A DNA stretch of 64,000 nucleotides from Diphasiastrum complanatum (Eukaryota > Streptophyta > Lycopodiopsida > Lycopodiales > Lycopodiaceae), in contig CM055094.1 in assembly GCA_029204225.1 (NCBI GenBank), forward strand, positions 11,267,153 through 11,331,152, in the 5' to 3' direction. Shown piece after piece: positions 51,201 through 59,500 of this stretch; positions within the stretch are counted from its first letter, which is position 1, and each line of letters begins with the position of its first letter. The notes under the pieces are model-generated. The model was not told the origin of the DNA, did no database searches, and was given only the letters and a program-made list of their open reading frames with translations. The translations under genes were made by a program, and so were the position numbers.

Positions 51201-54200
51201 CCAATCATACATTTACTTTGAGATCTATCATAGAGGAGGCCGGATCCGCATGTGAGAGAGCGTACTGCTGCTTTGAGGATTTCAGGAAAGCTTTTGATTA
51301 TGTTCCTAGGAGTTTGCCAGTCCAGAATTAATATGAGCTTGGTCTTTCCTCAGATGCTATCATTGTGGTCATGGCACTTTATGAGCGGGTGGTTGGTAGT
51401 TTCAAGTCTGATGACAATATCTCATCACAGGCGGACAGCACAATAGCAGGGTTGCTCACTCTCCCCTACACTGTTTGGATTCTACATTGACAAGTTAGAG
51501 CACACTATTGAGTTGGATGGATCCGAGGGTTGCAAGCTATGTGAGCAACACCTAGACACACTCACGCCTCTTGTACACAATGGGGATTGACAGTGAACAC
51601 TAAAAAGTCCGAGGTTGTGGTCTTCATACTTCTAGGGCTTTCCTGTCAAGACAAAGTTGTTATGGGAGAGCCAACCTCTTGAAGTGGTTTGATCATACAC
51701 CTATTTGCGAGTACTTTTCGCAGGACCTATCTTCAGCATGAGACACACAGCTATTACCACACTTGGAAAGGGACACGCTTTCCTAGTTCATCTAGAGAGG
51801 TTTTGTTTCGGGCACTCTATATGGAATGCTCTAGTAAGTGTCATTTTCTTGACACTGTGGTTACCCTTACAGTCATGTATGTGACAGAGACTAGGTGCAC
51901 GGGGCTCACCTCTAATGAGTGGGCAAACATATGTCAATCACAGGTTACCATGCTCTCACGGATGACATGGGGCTAAGCCATTAGTACCACACCAGTGAGT
52001 TCGCAGTTATTCCACTTCATCTGGAGGCCATCTTCCGCTTGACTAATTTTGCTGCAGCGACTCACACACATTGAGGAGACTGAGAGATACTCAGGAGCAG
52101 CACTTTTATCATCGAGGGTACTACATCTGTGCCATCCCTCCTCTCTCCATCGCCATGCCACCCCGGAGGAAAGTGGCTCCGGGGTACGCCCCTTTCAATC
52201 CCCTTGCCCTCTGCTCAGCATGCCACCAGGTAGGCAGCGCTACTGCCATGCAACCAGCAACACTGCTTGATGATGAGGTAGCAGCGCTGCCTGATGGTGT
52301 TCCTAAGCTGCCTCTTGATTAGTAGGCAGCCCTCAACCACCGGCACACCCCCCGGATAATGCCTAGTCTGGAAATTCCTAAGCCTCCATCAGCCCCTATC
52401 TTACCCCTCCCTGATCTATACACTCCCTCTAAGGCTTATGTCCTTTTACCTATCTTGAGCTACTAGGAATTGAATATCGGGCCATGAAAAGTGAGATGAT
52501 GTAGCTCCAAGCAACAATCAAGTTTATGTCATAAGAAACGGGTAAGATGGGATCCAGGATTCCCACATTAGAAGCTGAAGTGGGCAAATTCAAAGACCTA
52601 CAAGGGGCACCGGTACATACTACCACCACAAAGATTCAAGAATTGGAGAAATAAATTGAGCAACAGAACGAAGAGGCTCTATCATGGGCAGCAATTCTCG
52701 AAAAGGATTCCGGTAAGCCTTCCACTCACATGTCGCCATTTATCTCAGCCACTTTATTGGAAGAAAAGCTCAGTGAGCAAAAAGCACATAACATTCCAGT
52801 TCATAGTATTCTAGACACAAAATGAAGAAAATGAAGCCAAAAAAATTTTAGTCAACTCCTAGTCACCATAGTAACGGCTTAAAAACTGCATGGAGGAGTA
52901 AAAAAAATGTCACCTTAATAAACTGATTAACATCATTGGAGGAGAGGAAATGGCACTACGCCGAAGGGCTAAGGACAAAGAACGTATGGATGAGGATCTA
53001 CCTTCTATTCAGGTAGAAGAACACCGCAAAGCCATCTAGGAGAGGCTAGGGACCTAGGCTGATTTGTGATTTGTAGAGATGGACAGATTAGGTATCTTGA
53101 CCTTGAAACCACTAGTGGTATAGGTTCTACTTGTTAGGGATTTGGGGTTCCCAAGTACAGGAGCAGCCTGAGGCCCCATCCACATCACCTTCATATCAAT
53201 TGTGGAATTATAGCGTATCCATTCATCAGCAGCTACAGGAGATTTGGTGGATTTCATGTCACAAGATGATATTATGCTTTTACATGGACATGTGAGAGTC
53301 AATACAAAGGAGTCAGGACCAACACATTTTCAAGGATTTCCAGCTGAAGATTAGATCTTGCAGTGGCAAGGGCGATTGCAGGTCTATACAGGGATTCACT
53401 ACAGTCTACTATGGAGGGGATAAGACATGATGCGCAAGCGAGTTATCTTTGTCGGGTTGTTAGGTAGACATATTGGATTGGACAAAAGATGTGTATATCA
53501 CGACTTGTTATTTCCCTCCAGAGATAGTATGGGCTCTCCTTATGCTGGTTTATCTTCGGATTTCTCTTGTTCTCTAAGCGTGGTCAAGTTCTTCCAGCTG
53601 GGGACTTTAGTGCTAGGACATCTCCAGATAGATTGGGCTTCATGATGTTGATATGGATCCCTTGAGGATACATACATTGGTTTGTGACGATATTGGCATT
53701 ACCAAGACATCTGTTGATGTTGGTGGTCCAACCACTATATATGGTGAGTACTTTCTTTAGTTGGGGAGGCACATGAGTAAGCCATTTCTAACGGCTTAGC
53801 GAGATGGCCACATTCTAGTAATTTTACTTGCCAACCTTGTAGTGGTGGCCATAGTGTTGTGGATTATTTGATGGGGTCGCCATCTCTTATACCACTCATT
53901 TTTAAGCTTATTCTTTCCCCTGCCACCTTGTTAGATCACTCCTTTTTAACATTACACCTTGATACCATGATGTGTCACTCCCCGTCCACTCCTACGATCA
54001 TTCCAAGGGCAACCACATATAACTTTGGCCATGAGCACAGAACTTTACCAAGACTCTCTCTCCTCTCCACTCTAGGACTTCCCACATGACAGTCCACCTC
54101 AAACCCATGCCACTTTTCTCACATTTGTGCTCTTCACATCCGCTTCTATGCCTTTTCCATCAAAACATCATAAATCTCCCTATTATTCCCACACTCACGC

Positions 54201-56442
54201 CCATCATTGACACAAACCCTAGTATGACACGATATATAAGCATCTCCATCTCCAAGTCAAACATGCCCAACTACATACCCCATATCTTTTACATAACCTC
54301 AGACGCCTATGTAGTCGTACTTGCAATTGGAAAAAGCAAACATATGATGGGAAATGATTGATACATGTTCTCTTTAATTCATCTTCTAGATCTTTTTGGA
54401 AAGAGTCCTCCCCCATACCCCACCTCCACCATTGAGTGACTTACATTGTTGGGCTGAGTATGCCACTACTCTCTACACTATCCCTAATGATGCTCCTATT
54501 GTCATATCCCCTCTTCCCTCTACTTTCTCCTTCTTTACAATTGATATGGTTACCATGACCACTTAAAAATTGAGAACCCGTCGAGCATGGGATATTGATG
54601 ATTTGGAAGTCAAACTTGATTCATGCTACTAATGTCCTTGCACTCCCTCTAACATGGTGTACTAACATCACACCAAGAAGACTCGGATCATGATCACTTC
54701 AAGGGCCTACATGCAACGATAGATTTTTACTTTAGATGGTCAGCCATCGGAGGATGTATGCTCGTACACTTATTTGGGCACACTCTTCACAAGTCCCACC
54801 TTTAGAATGAGACAAGGTGTTGTTGCCAGGATGAGGAAGGGTCATACGTCCTTGATGGGTCTTGAGCACCTCTTCTTCAAGAAGTATATTCAAGACACCT
54901 CAAGTAACTGCAGATTATTTGATATTATGGTCGCTATGTATGCCATAAAGGCTCGGTGCCAAAGGCTTCCAAAATCAAAGTGGGCCAGTATTTTTTGCCT
55001 ACAAACTATTACGCTTTCACGCATGACCCAAGCTAAGCCCTCAATCCCACACCAAATCTTCCATGCCGAGTTTGCAAGCATACCACTTTAGGTTGATGCT
55101 TATTTTAAGATGATCATATTCATTTAAAGACTGTTGGGCTTTCAGATGACCAACCGCGATATCCTCATATTGCTCTCCTATCATCTCAGTTGCTCCATGA
55201 CCAAGGTCATCAGCTTTCGTAACATTCCCATGCATCTTATCTTTTACATATATATGGCATAACTATTTCAAAGCTACCGGAGAGATCTCATCATTAAATC
55301 CAAGATTTCATTTATTGAGCATACTTACAAAGGACATGGCATGGACTTCTTGGTGGGCTCTTCTATCGTTCCCATTTCCTAGAGTTGGATGTTCTTGGTG
55401 CATCAGTATCACCTCGGTACCTGGATAGTGCTCTTTCACATTTCCTCCACTTTACATTGAATCAATTTGTGTTTCCTCGCATCAATTATATGTGGAACAG
55501 GAAATCCCACATGAGAGCAAGATTTGTTAGTTATGGACATTAGGCGAGGCGGAGTCTGTGGAGCATTTTACATTCAAGTGTCTTGTTATGAGATTTTTCC
55601 TTTTTCATGATTCTCCAGTCACACTACACTCTATTATTTCCTATGAGGATCTACATTGTGTTGCCCTAATGATACGGGACATGTTTATTCTACACTGACA
55701 TTTATGTCAGCAGGATCAATATGGAGATCTAGGCTCCCAGCCCCAAATTACCTCCTTTTTCGCGCAACCTATCTGACGATGAGATAGATATCCCGTCCCA
55801 AGACCACCATCACCAACAGCATCATGATTGGAGGCAACATATAGTATTGAGACCAAGAGCCTCTCAGAGATCTCAACAGACTATGATCACCCATATGAGG
55901 AGGGCTTCATCGTCAGTATCATCTGCAGTGTCGGGACCAGATATTGCTTCTTACTTCAATAGGGCCTAGGAGATGATGTTTGATATATCACTCCCTTCTA
56001 CAACATGATTCATTGATCAAATGAATCATGGTATCATTATATCACTATGTCAGCTGCAATACTACTTTCAATTTATGAAGAGAGATTCACTTAGCCGATC
56101 ATACACTAGTTATTCGATTGATTTAGCTTAGTATATTATAATTTTGATTCGGAGAAATATTTATCCTCTTATAGAGACTATCACATTTGAGATATAATGT
56201 TTTGTCTTATATGCCTTTTTGGCATTCAAAGACATAAATAAAGCTTTCTCTCTGTCGACTTTCTTCTCTAGGAGTGCTCGGATGGACTCGGAGTCAAATG
56301 ATGAGGATACTCCTATTTCTAAGAAATGAAACATAATTGTCGTCAATGCATCTCTACCAAACGGCTCCTCTGGTTCCATTGAGCACCCACATCACAACCT
56401 GTTTCAGCTATCTCAACTAAGAGTGCAGGTATATCATTGGTC

Positions 56443-56504
<62 letters not shown>

Positions 56505-59500
56505 AACACATCCATGAATGCACACAATTCATCCACATGTACATTTGTGAGAGAGAGAGAGAGAGGGAGAGAGCGTGCACGCGCACGCGTGTGTGTGAAC
56601 GAGCACGTACATGTGCATGTAGGTATGTGTATTCAAGAATAATAAAGGAACTAAACTTTTAAAAGATCAACATCCATGAGCAAAAATAGCATCTCAAAAA
56701 TTTTACTTTCTTCCAGATCCTCTAATAATAAGGTCAAAGGAATGAAGAGCTTGAGAAAACCTTTTGAATACGCTCTGGATTTGGTAGCCGGACATTTTGG
56801 GATCGTAGCATTAGCTCCTGTGACAAGAGCATATTTTTTTCCTTATAAAGAACATACCATAGCTTATGAAGGTCATCCCAAGACTTGAGTCGAAGTTCTG
56901 ATGCTCTCCAGCCTCGACCTAAAAACAAAGATGAGATTACATGCAATCACAATGCTAACAATAGAAAGGTTGACGACAAACTCGACAGCTCCAATTTCAA
57001 GCAAATGTCTAAATAAAGATTTGTTTTGCATTTGAGTCACCAATGCATTGGAACCTTTCGTGGAGCCATACCACCATCCTCTTATTGAAGCTAAATGTGT
57101 AACTTCCTCTTTCATGACAACAAATGAGAGCAAAAACCAAATCACATCACAAATGAAAGCTTTATGTTGTCCATTTACAAGAGCCATTGACACGTCACAT
57201 AATATCACACATGGTTCAAAGACTTTGGAAAGGTGCTTATGCAAACTATAGAAAAATCCTTTTGATCCGAGTGTAGACCTAACAATAGGAGCATTTAAAG
57301 GTTGACGACAAACTCGACAGCTCCAATTGTCCCTACCTAGAAATTTCAAGCAAATGTCTAAATAAAGATTTGTTTTGCATTTGAATCACTAATACATTGG
57401 AACCTTTCGTGGAGCCATACTACCAACCTCTTATTGAAGCTAAGTGTGTAACTTCCTCTTTCATGACAACAAATGAGAGCAAAACCCAAATCACATCACA
57501 AATGAAAGCTTTATGTTGTCCATTTACAAGAGCCATTGACACGTCACGCAATATCACACGTGGTTAACATCAAAGAAAAAGCCTTTGGAAAGGTGCTTAT
57601 GCAAACTATAGAAAAATCCTTTTGATATGAGTGTAGAACAAACAAGAGGAGGGTAGACCTTGGCAATATTTGTTTTGCATGCAAGTTATGATCAAGAATT
57701 TGTAAGAGAGAGGTGGCTGATTGAACTCCAAGTTAAGTAGCTTGATTGATCTTCATTCAATTGGAATCTATTGGCAACAATAGATGGAAAATTGTAGCTG
57801 TTCTCAAGCTCCATTTTGAAATTGTTCTTGTTGTCCATCGTTGGCAAAACGAGAAGAGACGATCCATGCAAAGAGATTTACATATCGTTTGGGGAGGCTA
57901 ATTAAATCCAGTGAATCTACAAAATTGAGAGGCATTACAAATTGGATAATTGCTGGCCTAGGAGGAGTCTATATCAGCTTTCTAGCCATTCTATCACTCT
58001 CCTGGTGATATTAATGTCTAAAATCAGTTTTCCGTTGCATATTAAGAGCTAGCGCACTTCCACTACATCCTATCCAGAGTGTTGTATCATTTAATTTAGA
58101 TGGTAAGAACTAATGGACAGATTTAGAGGTTCCTCAACTCATTAAGGAGTGAAGCTATAGGCTGTCTTGTTAGATTTCATTCTTGAAATCATTTGTAATG
58201 CGAGACTATTCTGCAGTTTTAATCGCACTATTGAGACAATGTCAAAGGTATCAAGACCATCTGCAGAAATACCCGCTTTGTCAACATAGTTTAAATTCGA
58301 GGGATTATTGAACAATATTCAACTTGACCAAAAGTCGATGGATTGTTGAGGGTTCCAAACTCGACTTAAACAGATTGAATAGTGGAGCCTTATTTGCTAC
58401 ATTTTGGGTCCAATCTCGTAGCCATTCATTTTCCGCACCTGTGAATGATAGTATAGCCATACTTGTGATAATAGTGAATCGGTTTTGTTATTACATTAAC
58501 TATCGCTAGTACTATCGACTATCCAGTCAACAATCATTGTCGAATAGTCATTCAACTTATGCACAACTTATTTTTCCAGCATGGTATCAGAGCTAGATCA
58601 TAGCTTTGGGAGCTAGTTCAGAGCTAGTTATCTTCATATCAATACGTATTGCCAGATTGAATATCTAAATCAGATTTTGTCTACGAAGGATGCATCATCT
58701 TCAAATTCTATCAAAAAATTGGATGGCGACAACTGTCAATTATGGAAATTCAAAATGAGGGTGATCCTACAAGCGAAAGAGCTTTGGGAAGTTGTCGAAG
58801 GTACTGACGTTAAGCTTATTGCAGATCCAATGGCCATTATGAAATGGAAGCAGAAGGATGAGAACCTTCGCCCTTATTCCAGCAGAACTTCAAAAGAAGC
58901 TAGATTCTACTAGTTCAAAGTCTATCTTTGTTGGATACTCTTTGAATCACAAGGCTACAATCCAGTGACTAAGAAGATTACATTTAGTAGAGATGTTATC
59001 TTTCTCGAAGATCAGTTTGTCGATCTCAAGGGCAGGGTTACAAATGTCGGATACCCGATATTACATCAAGTTCGAATCTCAACTCTACTTTAATCAATGA
59101 TTCAAAAGATCAAACTTTTACTTTCATTTGCAGCAGTGGCAGATCTGGAAATTCATTAGATGGATGTACAAACAACATTTTTACATTGTATGATCGAAGA
59201 AGACATTTATATGTGTCAACCCGAAGGCTATGAGTTGGAGGGAACCACCCATCAAGTATGCAAGCTTCAAAAAGCTCTAAATGGACTTAAACAGTTGTCT
59301 CATGCTTGGTTTCATCGAATCAACAAATTCTTTATTCAGCAAGGCTTTATACCAAGTTCAGCTGATTGTAATGTCTACTACAACTCAGTGGATTCACCTT
59401 TCGCTATTATTACATTATATGTTGATGACACATTACTTTTTAGTGATGACATTCGGATGTCAAAAAGATGTTATTGACGAAATTCGACATACATTCACGA

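Noticed and set aside
52049-52322. Frames starting MPPRRKVAPGYAPFNP as a new gene
   Set aside because: Lies at the boundary of two LINE remnants and is short. More likely LINE ORF1 or linker debris.
56873-57349. 158-codon minus-strand ORF as a separate gene
   Set aside because: Its last part is an out-of-frame reading of MRPL47 exon 2 across the intron acceptor, and the upstream part lies in a tandem repeat whose second copy is full of stops.
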